Assembly: GCA_964016885.1 (NCBI GenBank)
Contig: OZ024748.1
Coordinates: 36,678,798-36,742,797 of the forward strand
DNA length: 64,000 nucleotides
Source of the DNA: Eledone cirrhosa
Lineage: Eukaryota > Mollusca > Cephalopoda > Octopoda > Eledonidae
Direction: 5' to 3'
The position numbers and the translations under genes are program-made. The notes under the pieces are model-generated. The model was not told the DNA's origin and did no database searches. It worked only from the letters and a program-made list of their open reading frames with translations. Below are positions 30,261 through 46,222 of this stretch, piece after piece; the first letter of the stretch is position 1; every line of letters begins with the position of its first letter.

Positions 30261-33200
30261 GCCACACAACACATTAGACCATCCTGTAACTATATCCTAC
30301 CTCACATCACATTAGACCATTCTGTAACTAGACCCTGCCTCACAACACATTAGAGCATTCTGTAACTATACCCTGCCTCACAACACATTAGACCATTCTG
30401 TAACTTTACCCTGCCTCACAACACATTAGATCATCCTGTATCTATACCCTGCCACACAACACATTAGACCATCCTCTAACTATACCCTGTCTCACAACAT
30501 ATTAGACCATTCTGTAACTCTATCCTGCCTCATAACACATTAGACCATCCTGTAACTATACCCTGCCTCACTACACATTAGATCATCCTGTAACTATAGA
30601 CTGCCTCACAACACATTAGACCATTCTGTAACTATACCCTGCCTCCCAACAAATTAGACCATTCTGTAACTTTACCCTGCCTCACAACACATTAGATCAT
30701 CCTGTAGCTATACCCTGCCACACAACACATTAGACCATCCTGTAACTATACCCTGTCTCACAACATATTAGACCATTCTGTAACTCTATCCTGCCTCATA
30801 ACACATTAGACCATCCTGTAACTATACCCTGCCTCACAAAACATTAGACCATTCTGTAACTATACCTTGCCTCACAACATATTAGATCATCCTGTAACTA
30901 TATCCTACCTCACAATACATTATACCATCTTGTAACTATACCCTGCCTCACAACACATTAGACCATTCTGTAACTATACCCTGCCTCACAACACATTACA
31001 CCATCCTGTAACTATACGCTGCCTCACAACACATTAAACCATTCTGTAACTATACCCTGCCTCACAAAACATTATACCATCTTATAACTATACCCTTCCT
31101 CACAACACATTAGACTGTCCTGTAACTATATCCTACACCACAACACATTAGACCATCCTGTAACTATACCCTGCCTCACAATACATTAGAGCATTCTGTA
31201 ACTATACCCTGCCTCACAACACATTAGACCATCCTGTAACTATACCCTGCCTCAGAACACATTACACCATTCTGTAACTATATCCTTCCTCACAACACAG
31301 ACCATTCTGTAACTATACCCTGCCTAACAACACATTAGACCATCCTGTAACTATACCCTGCCTCACTACACATTAGATCATCCTGTAACTATAGACTGCC
31401 TCACAACACATTAGACCATTCTGTTACTAAACCCTGCCTCACAACACATTAGATCATCCTGTAACTATACCCTGCCACACAACACATTAGACCATCCTGT
31501 AACTCTGCCCAGTCTCACAAAACATTAGACCATCCTGTAACTATACCCCGCCTCACAACACATTAGACCATCCTGTAACTAAACACTGCCTCACAACACA
31601 TTAGATCATTCTGTAACTACACCCTGCCTCACAACACATTAGATCATCCTGTAACTATACACTGCCACACAACACATTAGACCATCCTGTAACTATATCC
31701 TGCCTCCCAACACATTTGACCATCATGTAACTATACCCTGCCTCACAACACATTAGACCATTTTGTAACTATACCCTGCCTCACAACACATTAGACCATT
31801 CTGTAAATATACCCTGCCTCACAACACATTAAACCATTCTGTAACTATACCCTGCATCACAACACGTTGGACCATTCTGTAACTATACCCTGCCTCATAA
31901 CACATTAGACCATCCTGTAACTATACCCTGCCTCACAAAACATTAGACCATCCTGTAACTATATCCTATCCCACAACACATTAGACCATTCTGTAACTAT
32001 ACCCTGCCTCACAACACATTAGACCATCATGTAACTATACCCTGCCTCCCAACACGGTAGACCATCCTGTAACTATATCCTACCTCACAACACATTAGAC
32101 CATCCTGTAACAATACCCTGCCTCACAAAACATTACACCATTCTGTACCCATACCCTGCCTCACAACACATTAGACCATTCTGTAATTATACACTCTCTC
32201 ACAACATATTAGATCATCCTATAACTATACCCTGCCTCACAACACATTCGACCATCCTGTAACTATACCCTGCCTCACAACACTTTAGACCATCCTGTAA
32301 CCATACCTGCAGCACAACACATTAGATCATCCTGTAACTGTACACGGCCACACAACACATTATACCATCCTGTAACTATACCCTGCCTCACAACACATTA
32401 CACGATCCTGTAACTATACGCTGCCTCACAACACATTAGACCATTCTGTAACTATACCCTGCGTCACAACACATTATACCATCTTGTAGCTATACCCTGC
32501 CTCACAACACATTAGACTATCCTGTAACTATATCCTACCACACAACACATTAGACCATCCTGTAATTATACCCTGCCTCACAACACATTAGACCATTCTG
32601 TAACTATACCCTGCCTCACAACACATTAGACCATCCTGTAACTATACCCTGCCTCACAGCACATTAGACCATTCTGTAACTATATCCCGCCTCACAACAC
32701 GGGCCATTCTGTAACTATACCCGTCCTAACAACACATTAGACCATTCTGTAACTATACCTTGCCTCACAACACATTAGACCATCCTGTAACTATACCCTG
32801 CCTCACAACACATTAGACAATCTTGTAACTATACCCTGCCCCCAACACATTAGACCATCCTGTAACTATATCCTACCTCACAACACTTTAGACCATCCTG
32901 TAAATATACCCTGCCTCACAACACATTAGTCCATTCTGTAAGTATACCCTGCCTCACAACACATTAGACCATTCTGTAACTATACCCTGCCTCACAACAC
33001 ATTAGACCATTCTGTAACTTTACCCTGCCTCACAACACATTAGATCATCCTGTAGCTATACCCTGCCACACAACATATTAGACCATTCTGTAACTCTATC
33101 CTGCCTCATAACACATTAGACCATCCTGTAACTATACCCTGCCTAACAAAACATTAGACCATTCTGTAACTATACCCTGCCTCACAACACATTACACCAT

Positions 33201-36200
33201 CCTGTAACTATACGCTGCCTCACAACACATTAAACCATTCTGTAACTATACCCTGCCTCACAAAACATTATACCATCTTATAACTATACCCTTCCTCACA
33301 ACACATTAGACTGTCCTGTAACTATATCCTACACCACAACACATTAGACCATCCTGTAACTATACCCAGCCACACAATACATTAGAGCATTCTGTAACTA
33401 TACCCTGCCTCACAACACATTAGACCATCCTGTAACTATACCCTGCCTCAGAACACATTACACCATTCTGTAACTATATCCTTCCTCACAACACAGACCA
33501 TTCTGTAACTATACCCTGCCTAACAACACATTAGACCATCCTGTAACTATACCCTGCCTCACAACACATTAGATCATCCTGTAACTATAGACTGCCTCAC
33601 AACACATTAGACCATCCTGTAACTATACCCTGCCTCACAATACATTAGAGCATTCTGTAACTATACCCTGCCTCACAACACATTAGACCATCCTGTAACG
33701 ATACCCTGCCTCAGAACACATTACACCATTCTGTCTCTATATCCTTCCTCACAACACAGACCATTCTGTAACTATACCCTGCCTAACAACACATTAGACC
33801 ATCCTGTAACTATACCCTGCCTCACAACACATTAGATCATCCTGTAACTATACCCTGCCACACAACACATTAGACCATCCTGTAACTATATCCTACTTCA
33901 CAAGACATTAGACCATCCTGTAACTAAGCCCTGCCTCACAACACATTAGACCATTCTGTAACTACACCCTGCCTCACAACACGTTAGACCATCCTGTAAC
34001 TATAGCCTGACTCACAACAGATTAGACCATCCTGTAACTATATGCTATCCCACAACACATTAGACCATCCTGTAACTATACCCTGCCTCCCAACACATTA
34101 GACCATCCTGTAACTATATCTTACATCACAACACATTAGACCATCCTGTAACAATACCTTGCCTCACAAAACATTACACCATTCTGTAACCATACCTGCC
34201 TCACAACACATTAGACCATTCTGTTACTAAACGCTGCCTCACAATACATTAGATCATCCTGTAACTATACTCTGCACACAACACATTAGACCATCCTGTA
34301 ACTCTGCCCAGTCTCACAACACATTAGACCATCCTGTAACTATACCCTGCCTCACAACACATTAGACCATCCTGTAACTAAACACTGCCTCACAACACAT
34401 TAGATCATTCTGTAACTACACCCTGCCTCACAACACATTAGACCATCCTGTACCTATAGCCTGACTCATAACACATTAGACCATCCTGTAACTATATGCT
34501 ACCCCACAACACATTAGACCATCCTGTAACTATACCCTGCCTCCCAACACATTAGACCATCCTGTAACTATATCCTACCGCACAACACATTAGACCATTC
34601 TTTTACTATACCCAGCCTTACAACACATTAGATCATCCTGTAACTATACACTGCCACACAACACATTAGACCATCCTGTAACTATATCCTGCCTCCCAAC
34701 ACATTTGACCATTTAGTAACTATACCCTGCATCACAACACATTAGACCATTCTGTAAATATACCCTGCCTCACAACACATTAAACCATTCTGTAACTATA
34801 CCCTGCCTCAAACACATTAGACCATTCTGTAACTATACCCTGCCTCATAACACATTAGACCATCCTGTAACTATACCCTGCCTCACAAAACATTAGACCA
34901 TCCTGTAACTATATCCTATACCACAACACATTAGACCATTCTGTAACTATACCCTGCCTCACAACACATTAGACCATCATGTAACTATACCCTGCCTCCA
35001 AACACGTTAGACCATCCTGTAACTATATCCTACCTCACAACACATTAGACCATCCTGTAACAATACCCTGCCTCACAAAACATTACACCATTCTGTACCC
35101 ATACCCTGCCTCACAACACATTAGACCATTCTGTAATTATACACTCTCTCACAACATATTAGATCATCCTATAACTATACCCTGCCTCACAACACATTCG
35201 ACCATCCTGTAACTATACCCTGCCTCACAACACTTTAGACCATCCTGTAACCATACCTGCAGCACAACACATTAGATCATCCTGTAACTGTACACGGCCA
35301 CACAACACATTATACCATCCTGTAACTATACCCTGCCTCACAACACATTACACGATCCTGTAACTATACGCTGCCTCACAACACATTAGACCATTCTGTA
35401 ACTATACCCTGCGTCACAACACATTATACCATCTTGTAGCTATACCCTGCCTCACAACACATTAGACTATCCTGTAACTATATCCTACCACACAACACAT
35501 TAGACCATCCTGTAATTATACCCTGCCTCACAACACATTAGACCATTCTGTAACTATACCCTGCCTCACAACACATTAGACCATCCTGTAACTATACCCT
35601 GCCTCACAGCACATTAGACCATTCTGTAACTATATCCCGCCTCACAACACGGGCCATTCTGTAACTATACCCGTCCTAACAACACATTAGACCATTCTGT
35701 AACTATACCTTGCCTCACAACACATTAGACCATCCTGTAACTATACCCTGCCTCACAACACATTAGACAATCTTGTAACTATACCCTGCCCCCAACACAT
35801 TAGACCATCCTGTAACTATATCCTACCTCACAACACTTTAGACCATCCTGTAAATATACCCTGCCTCACAACACATTAGTCCATTCTGTAAGTATACCCT
35901 GCCTCACAACACATTAGACCATTCTGTAACTATACCCTGCCTCACAACACATTAGACCATTCTGTAACTTTACCCTGCCTCACAACACATTAGATCATCC
36001 TGTAGCTATACCCTGCCACACAACATATTAGACCATTCTGTAACTCTATCCTGCCTCATAACACATTAGACCATCCTGTAACTATACCCTGCCTAACAAA
36101 ACATTAGACCATTCTGTAACTATACCCTGCCTCACAACACATTACACCATCCTGTAACTATACGCTGCCTCACAACACATTAAACCATTCTGTAACTATA

Positions 36201-37829
36201 CCCTGCCTCACAAAACATTATACCATCTTATAACTATACCCTTCCTCACAACACATTAGACTGTCCTGTAACTATATCCTACACCACAACACATTAGACC
36301 ATCCTGTAACTATACCCAGCCACACAATACATTAGAGCATTCTGTAACTATACCCTGCCTCACAACACATTAGACCATCCTGTAACTATACCCTGCCTCA
36401 GAACACATTACACCATTCTGTAACTATATCCTTCCTCACAACACAGACCATTCTGTAACTATACCCTGCCTAACAACACATTAGACCATCCTGTAACTAT
36501 ACCCTGCCTCACAACACATTAGATCATCCTGTAACTATAGACTGCCTCACAACACATTAGACCATCCTGTAACTATACCCTGCCTCACAATACATTAGAG
36601 CATTCTGTAACTATACCCTGCCTCACAACACATTAGACCATCCTGTAACGATACCCTGCCTCAGAACACATTACACCATTCTGTCTCTATATCCTTCCTC
36701 ACAACACAGACCATTCTGTAACTATACCCTGCCTAACAACACATTAGACCATCCTGTAACTATACCCTGCCTCACAACACATTAGATCATCCTGTAACTA
36801 TACCCTGCCACACAACACATTAGACCATCCTGTAACTATATCCTACTTCACAAGACATTAGACCATCCTGTAACTAAGCCCTGCCTCACAACACATTAGA
36901 CCATTCTGTAACTACACCCTGCCTCACAACACGTTAGACCATCCTGTAACTATAGCCTGACTCACAACAGATTAGACCATCCTGTAACTATATGCTATCC
37001 CACAACACATTAGACCATCCTGTAACTATACCCTGCCTCCCAACACATTAGACCATCCTGTAACTATATCTTACATCACAACACATTAGACCATCCTGTA
37101 ACAATACCTTGCCTCACAAAACATTACACCATTCTGTAACCATACCTGCCTCACAACACATTAGACCATTCTGTTACTAAACGCTGCCTCACAATACATT
37201 AGATCATCCTGTAACTATACTCTGCACACAACACATTAGACCATCCTGTAACTCTGCCCAGTCTCACAACACATTAGACCATCCTGTAACTATACCCTGC
37301 CTCACAACACATTAGACCATCCTGTAACTAAACACTGCCTCACAACACATTAGATCATTCTGTAACTACACCCTGCCTCACAACACATTAGACCATCCTG
37401 TACCTATAGCCTGACTCATAACACATTAGACCATCCTGTAACTATATGCTACCCCACAACACATTAGACCATCCTGTAACTATACCCTGCCTCCCAACAC
37501 ATTAGACCATCCTGTAACTATATCCTACCGCACAACACATTAGACCATTCTTTTACTATACCCAGCCTTACAACACATTAGATCATCCTGTAACTATACA
37601 CTGCCACACAACACATTAGACCATCCTGTAACTATATCCTGCCTCCCAACACATTTGACCATTTAGTAACTATACCCTGCATCACAACACATTAGACCAT
37701 TCTGTAAATATACCCTGCCTCACAACACATTAAACCATTCTGTAACTATACCCTGCCTCAAACACATTAGACCATTCTGTAACTATACCCTGCCTCATAA
37801 CACATTAGACCATCCTGTAACTATACCCT
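30261..37829 (+). repeat. 7,569-bp tandem duplication, copy 2
   Basis: Second copy of the 22692-30260 unit. After 37829 the sequence continues as the next part of the 2,950-bp unit (like 34880 onward), whereas copy 1 jumps back at the same point. That is what unequal exchange between 22.69 kb and 30.26 kb should leave. If the assembly is right, this is probably the youngest large event in the window, as it shows the fewest differences. Confidence 0.94.
32058..35007 (+). repeat. 2,950-bp tandem unit, copy 3
   Basis: Counterpart of 24489-27438 inside the second 7,569-bp copy. GCCCCCAACAC at 32838 pairs with 35788 (offset 2,950) and with 25269 (offset 7,569). Confidence 0.92.
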
Positions 37830-37957
37830 GCCTCACAAAACATTAGACCATCCTGTAACTATATCCTATACCACAACACATTAGACCATTCTGTAACTAT
37901 ACCCTGCCTCACAACACATTAGACCATCATGTAACTATACCCTGCCTCCAAACACGT
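35008..37957 (+). repeat. 2,950-bp tandem unit, copy 4 (full length)
   Basis: Counterpart of 27439-30260, but complete. A further unit starts and runs only from 37958 to about 38035. There CATTACACCATTCTG is shortened to CATTACATTCTG and the array switches to a different family of variants. This short join marks the right edge of the 2,950-bp expansion. Confidence 0.9.
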
Positions 37958-38035
37958 TAGACCATCCTGTAACTATATCCTACCTCACAACACATTAGAC
38001 CATCCTGTAACAATACCCTGCCTCACAAAACATTA

Positions 38036-41000
38036 CATTCTGTAACAATACCCTGCCTCACAACACATTAGACCATTCTGTAACTATACCCTGCCTCACA
38101 ACATATTAGATCATCCTATAACTATACCCTGATCACAACACATTAGACCATCCTGTAACTATACCCTGCCTCACAACACTTTAGAGCATCCTGTAACAAT
38201 ACCTGCATCACAACACATTAGATCATCCTGTAACTGTACACTGCCACACAACACATTATACCATCCTGTAACTATACCCTGCCTCACAACACATTACACC
38301 ATCCTGTAACTATACGCTGCCTCACAACACATTAGACCATTCTGTAACTATACCCTGCGTCACAACACATTATACCATCTTGTAGCTATACCCTGCCTCA
38401 CAACACATTAGACTATCCTGTAACTATATCCTACCACACAACACATTAGACCATCCTGTAACTATACCCTGCCTCACAACACATTAGACCATTCTGTAAC
38501 TATACCCTGCCTCACAACACATTAGACCATCCTGTAACTATACCCTGCCTCACAACACATTAGACCATTCTGTAACTATATCCCGCCTCACAACACAGAC
38601 CATTCTGTAACTATACCCTTCCTAACAACACATTAGACCATTCTGTAACTATACCTTGCCTCACAACACATTAGACCATCCTGTAACTATACCCTGCCTC
38701 ACAACACATTAGACAATCTTGTAACTATACCCTGCCTCACAATACATTAGACCATTCTGTAAATATAATCTGCCTCACAAAACATTAGACGATTCTGTAA
38801 CTATGAACCTGCCTTACAACTCATTAGATCATTCTGTAACTATACCCTGCCACACAACACATTAGACCATCCTGTAACTATACCCTGCTTCACAAAACAT
38901 TAGACCATTCTGTAACTATACCCTACCTCACAACACATTAGACCATCCTGTACCTATAGCCTGACTCACAACACATTAGACCATCCTGTAAAGATATGCT
39001 ACCACACAACACATTAGACCATCCTGTAACTATACCCTGCCCCCCAACACATTAGACCATCCTGTAACTATATCCTACCTCACAACACTTTAGACCATCC
39101 TGTAAATATACCCTGCCTCACAACACGTTAGACCATTCTGTAAGTATACCCTGCCTCACAACACATTAGACCATTCTGTAACTATACCCTGCCTCACAAC
39201 ACATTAGACCATTCTGTTACTATACCCTGCCTCACAACACATTAGGTCATCCTGTAACTATACCCTGTCTCACAACACATTAGGCCATCCTGTAACTATA
39301 CCCTGTCTCACAACACATTAGACCACCCTGTAACTATACCCTGCCTCACAACACATTATACCATCCTGTAACTATACCCTGCCTCACAACACATTAGACC
39401 ATTCTGTAACTATATCCTACCTCACAACACATTAGACCATCTTGTAACTATACCCTGCCTCACAACACATTAGACCATTCTGTAAATATAATCTGCCTCA
39501 CAAAACATTAGACGATTCTGTAACTATACCCTGCCTTACAACACATTAGATCATCCTGTAACTATACCCTGCCACACAACACATTAGACCATCCTGTAAC
39601 GATATCCTACCTCACAACACATTAGACCATTCTGTAACTAGACCCTGCCTCACAACACATTAGAGCATTCTGTAACTATACCCTGCCTCACAACACATTA
39701 GAGCATTCTGTAACTTTACCCTGCCTCACAACACATTACATCATCCTGTAGCTATACCCTGCCACACAACACATTAGACCATCCTGTAACTATACCCTGT
39801 CTCACAACATATTAGACCATTCTGTAACTCTATCCTGCCTCATAACACATTAGACCATCCTGTAACTATACCCTGCCTCACAAAACATTAGACCATTCTG
39901 TAACTATACCTTGCCTCACAACATATTAGATCATCCTGTAACTATACCCTGACTCACAACACATTAGACTATTCTGTAAATATACCCTACCTCCAACACA
40001 TTAGACCATCCTGTAACTATATCCTACCTCACAACACATTATACCATCTTGTAACTATACCCTGCCTCACAACACATTAGACCATTCTGTAACTATACCC
40101 TGCCTCACAACATATTACACCATCCTGTAACTATACGCTGCCTCACAACACATTAAACCATTCTGTAACTATACCCTGCCTCACAAAACATTATACCATC
40201 TTATAACTATACCCTTCCTCACAACACATTAGACTGTCCTGTAACTATATCCTACACCACAACACATTAGACCATGCTGTAACTATACCCTGCCTCACAA
40301 TACATTAGAGCATTCTGTAACTATACCCTGCCTCACAACACATTAGACAATTCTGTAACTATACCCTGCCTCAGAACACATTACACCATTCTGTAACTAT
40401 ATCCTTCCTCACAACACAGACCATTCTGTAACTATACCCTGCCTAACAACACATTAGACCATCCTGTAACTCTGCCCAGTCTCACAACACATTAGACCAT
40501 CCTGTAACTATACCCTGCCTCACAACACATTAGACCATCCTGTAACTAAACACTGCCTCACAACACATTAGATCATTCTGTAACTACACCCTGCCTCACA
40601 ACACATTAGACCATCCTGTACCTATAGCCTGACTCATAACACATTAGACCATCCTGTAACTATATGCTACCCCACAACACATTAGTCCATCCTGTAACTA
40701 TACCCTGCCTCCCAACACATTAGACCATCCTGTAACTATATCCTACCGCACAACACATTAGACCATCCTGTAACTATACCCTGCCTCACAACACATTAGA
40801 CCATTCTGTAATTATACTCTGCCTCACAACACATTAGACCATTCTGTAACCATACTCTGCCTCAGAACACATTAGACCATTCTGTAACTTTACTCTGCCT
40901 CACAACACGTTAGACCATTCTGTTACAATATACCCTGCCTTACAACACATTAGATCATCCTGTAACTATACACTGCCACACAACACATTAGATCATCCTG

Positions 41001-41840
41001 TAACTATATCCTGCCTCCCAACACTTTTGACCATCATGTAACTATACCCTGCCTCACAACACATTAGACCATTTTGTAACTATACCCTGCCTCACAACAC
41101 ATTAGACCATTCTGTTACTATACCCTGCCTCACAACACATTAGGCCATCCTGTAACTATAACCTGTCTCACAACACATTAGGCCATCCTGTAACTATACC
41201 CTGTCTCACAACACATTACACCACCCTGTAACTATACCCTGCCTCACAACACATTATACCATCCTGTAACTATACCCTGCCTCAGAACACATTAGACCAT
41301 TCTGTAACTATATCCTGCCTCACAACACATTAGACCATCTTGTAACTATACCCTGACTCACAACACATTAGACCATTCTGTAAATATAATCTGCCTCACA
41401 AAACATTAGACGATTCTGTAACTATACACTGCCTTACAACACATTAGATCATCCTGTAACTATACCCTGCCACACAACACATTAGACCATCCTGTAACTA
41501 TATCCTACCTCACAATACATTAGACCATTCTGTAACTAGACCCTGCCTCACAACACATTAGAGCATTCTGTAACTATACCCTGCCTCACAACACATTAGA
41601 CCATTCTGTAACTTTACCCTGCCTCACAACACATTAGATCATCCTGTAGCTATACCCTGCCACACAACACATTAGACCATCCTGTAACTATACCCTGTCT
41701 CACAACATATTAGACCATTCTGTAACTCTATCCTGCCTCATAACACATTAGACCATCCTGTAACTATACCCTGCCTCACAAAACATTAGACCATTCTGTA
41801 ACTATACCTTGCCTCACAACATATTAGATCATCCTGTAAC
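38036..41840 (+). repeat. Mosaic segment related to the 7-kb units, with a 1,898-bp period
   Basis: The first part follows the 7-kb unit: CCCTGATCACAACAC near 38128 pairs with 16356, and AAAGATATGC at 38990 pairs with 17181 (offsets about 21,772-21,809). After 39.0 kb the order is reshuffled. About 39150-39942 recurs at 41048-41840 with offset 1,898, marked by CCACCCTG (39323 and 41221), AATCTGCC (39490 and 41388) and GACGATTCTG (39511 and 41409). Both blocks resemble parts of the 3,527-bp unit near 18.8-19.8 kb. This looks like an older version of the material from which the younger duplications to the left were amplified. Confidence 0.8.
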
Positions 41841-41901
41841 TATATCCTACCTCACAACACATTATACCATCTTGTAACTATACCCTGCCTCACAACACAT
41901 T

Positions 41902-44350
41902 AGCCCATCCTGTAACTTTACCCTGCCTCACAACACATCAGACCATCCTGTGACTATATCCTATCCCACAACACAGACCATTCTGTAACTATACCTTGCC
42001 TCACAACATATTAGATAATCCTTTAACTATACCATGACTCACAACACATTAGACCATTGTGTAAATATACCCTGCCTCACAACACATTAGACCATCCTGT
42101 AACTATATCCTATCCCACAACACGTTAGACCATTCTGTAACTATACCTTGCCACACAACACATTAGATAATCCTGTAACTATACCCTGCCTCACAACACA
42201 TTAGACCATTCTGTAAATATACCCTGCCTCACAACACATTAGACCATTCTGTAACTATACCCTCTCTCACAACACATTAGATCATCCTGTAAATATATCC
42301 TACCCCAAAACACATTAGACCATTCTGTAACTATACCTTGTCTCACAACACATTAGATCACCCTGTAACTATACCCTGCCTCACAACACATTAGACCATT
42401 CTATAAATATACCCTGCCTCACAACACATTAGACCATTCTGTAACAATACCCTGCCTCACAACACATTAGAACATCCTGTAACTATACCCTGCCACACAA
42501 CACATTAGACCATCCTGTAACTATACCCTAACTCAGAACACATTACACCGTCCTGTTACTATACGCTGCCTCACAACACATTAGACCAATCTGTAAATAT
42601 ACCCTGCCTCACAACACATTAGACCATCCTACAACTATACCCTGCCTCTCAACACATTACACCATCCTGTAACTATACGCTGCCTAACGCATTAGACCAT
42701 TCTGTAACTATAACCTGCCTCACAACACATTAGACCATTCTGTAAATATACCCTGCCTCACAACACATTAGATCATCCTGTAACTATACCCTGCCTCACA
42801 ACACATTAGATCATCCTGTAACTATACCCTGCCTCACAACACATTAGACCATTCTGTAACTATACCCTGCCTCACAACACATTAAACCATCCTGTAACTA
42901 TACCCTGCCTCACAACACATTAGACCATTCTGTAACTATACCCTGCCTCACAACACATTAGACCATCTTGTAACTATACCCTGCCTCACAACACATTAGA
43001 CCATTCTGTAAATATAATCTGCCTCACAAAACATTAGACCATTCTGTAACTACACCCTGCCTTACAACTCATTAGATCATCCTGTAACTATACCCTGCCT
43101 CACAACACATTAGACCATCTTGTAACTATATCCTACCTCACAACACATTAGACCATCCTGTAACTATACCCTGCCTCACAATACATTACACCATCCTGTA
43201 CCTATAGCCTGACACACAAGACTTTAGAGCATCATGTAACTATATCCTACCTCACAACACATTAGAGCATCCTGTAACTATATCCTACCTCACAACACAT
43301 TAGACCATCCTGTAACTATACCCTGCCACCCAACACAGTGGATCATCCTGTAACTATATATTACCTAACAACACATTAGACCATCCTGTAACTATACCCT
43401 GCCTCACAACACATTAGACCATTCTGTAAATATACCCTGCCTCATAACACATTAGACCATTCTGTAACTATACCCCGCCTCACAACACATTAGACCATTA
43501 TGTTACTATACCCTGCCACACAACACATTAGACCATCCTGTAACTATACCCTGTCTCACAACACATTAGACCATCCTGTAACTATACCCTGCCTCACCAC
43601 ACATTAGACCATTCTGTAACTATACCCTGCCTCACAACACATTAGCCCATCCTGTAACTTTACCCTGCCTCACAACACATCAGACCATCTGTGACTATAT
43701 CCTATCCCACAACACAGACCATTCTGTAACTATACCTTGCCTCACAACATATTAGATAATCCTTTAACTATACCCTGGCTCACAACACATTAGACCATTC
43801 TGTAAATATACCCTGACTCACAACACATTAGACCATCCTGTAACTATATCCTATCCCACAACACGTTAGACCATTCTGTAACTATACCTTGCCTCACAAC
43901 ACATTAGATAATCCTGTAACTATACCCTGCCTCACAACACATTAGACCATTCTGTAAATATACCCTGCCTCACAACACATTAGACCATTCTGTAACTATA
44001 CCCTGCCTCACAACACATTAGATCATCCTGTAAATATATCCTACCCCAAAACACATTAGACCATTCTGTAACTATACCTTGCCTCACAACACATTAGATC
44101 ACCCTGTAACTATAACCTGCCTCACAACACATTAGACCATTATGTAAATATATCCTGCCTGACAACACATTAGACCATTCTGTAACAATACCCTGCCTCA
44201 CAACACATTAGATCATCCTGTAACTATACCCTGCCACACAACACGTTAGACCATCCTGTAACTATACGCTGCCTCAGAACACATTACACCGTCCTGTAAC
44301 TATACGCTGCCTCACAACACATTAGACCATTCTGTAAGTATACCCTGCAT
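41902..44350 (+). repeat. Tandem-like pair with about 1,740-bp offset
   Basis: About 41902-42610 and 43644-44350 match at offset 1,740-1,742. Shared markers are AGCCCATCCTG (41902 and 43644), GATAATCCTTTAAC (42014 and 43755), GATCACCCTG (near 42357 and 44097) and CCGTCCTG (42549 and 44289). The sequence between the two homologous blocks (42.61-43.64 kb) is not repeated directly. Confidence 0.75.
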
Positions 44351-46222
44351 CACAACACGTTAGACCATCCTCTAACTATACCCTGCCTCACAACACATTA
44401 CATTATCCTGTAACTATATCCTACCCCACAACACATTAGACCATTCTGTAAGTATACCTTGCCTCACAACACAGTAGATCATCCTGTAACTAAACCCTGC
44501 ATCACAACACATTAGACCATCATGTAACTATATCCTACCCCACGAAACCTTAGACCATTCTGTAACTATACCTTGCCTCACAACATATTAGATCATCCTG
44601 TAACTATACCCTGACTCACAACACATTAGACTATTCTGTAAATATACCCTGCCTCACAACACAGACCATCCTGTAACTTTATCCTACCCCACAACACGTT
44701 AGACCATTCTGTAACTATACCTTGCCTCACAACACATTAGATCATCCTGTAACCATACCCTGCTTCACAACACATTAGACCATTCTGTAAATATACCCTG
44801 CCTCACAACACATTAGACCATTCTGTAAATATACCCTGCCTCACAACACATCAGACCATTCTGTAACTATACCCTGCCTCACAACACATTAGATCACCCA
44901 GTAACTATACCCTGCCTCACAACACATTAGACCATTCTGTAAATATACCCTGCCTCACAACAGATTAGACCATTCTGTAACAATACCCTGCCTCACAACA
45001 CATTAGATCATCCTGTAACTATACCCTACCTCAGAACACATTAGACCATCCTGTAACTATACGCTGCCTCACAACACATTAGACAATTCTGTAACTATAC
45101 CCTGCTTCACAACACATTAGACTATCCTGTAACTATATCCTACCCCATAACACATTAGACCATCCTGTAACTATATCCTACCCCACAACACATTAGACCA
45201 TTCTGTAACTATACCCTGCCTCACAACACATTACTATCCTGTAACTATATCCTACCCCATAACACATTATACCATCCTGTAACTATATCCTACCCCACAA
45301 CACATTAGACTATCCTGTAACTATACCCTGCCTCACAACACATTAGACCATCCTGTAACTATATCCTACCCCACAACACAGACGATTATGTCACTATACC
45401 TTGCCTCACAACACATTAGATCATCCTGTAAATATACCCTGCCTCACAACACATTAGACCATTCCGTAAATATAACCTGCCTTACAACCCATTAGACCAT
45501 TATGTAACTATACCCTGCCGCACAACACATTAGACCATTCTGTAACTATACCCTGCCTCACAACACATTAGACCATCCTGTAACTATAACCTGCCTCACA
45601 ACACATTAGACCATCCTGTAACTATATCCTACCCCACAACACAGACCATTATGTAACTATACCTTGCCTCACAACACATTAGATCATCCTGTAACTATAC
45701 CCTGCCTCACAACACATTAGACCATTCTGTAACTATACCCTGCCTCACAACACATTAGACCCTCCTGTAACTATACCCTGCCTCACAACTCATTAGACCA
45801 TCATGTAACTATATCCTACCCTACAAAACTTTAGACTATCCTGTAACTATACCCTGCCTCACAACACATTAGACCAACCTGTAACTATATCCTACCCCAC
45901 AACACATTAGACCATCCTGTAACTATACACTGCCTCACAACACATTAGACCATTATGTGACTATACCCTGCTTCACAACACATTAGACCATCCTGTAATT
46001 ATATCCTACCCACAACACAATAGACCATTCTGTAAAGATACCCTGCCTCACAACACATTACATCATTCTGTAACTATACACTGCCATACAAAACATTAGA
46101 TCATCCTGTAACTATATCCTACCCCACAACACATTAGATCATCCTGTAACTATACCCTGCCTCGCAACACATTAGACCATGCTGTAAAGATACCCTGCCT
46201 CACAACACATTAGACCATTCTA

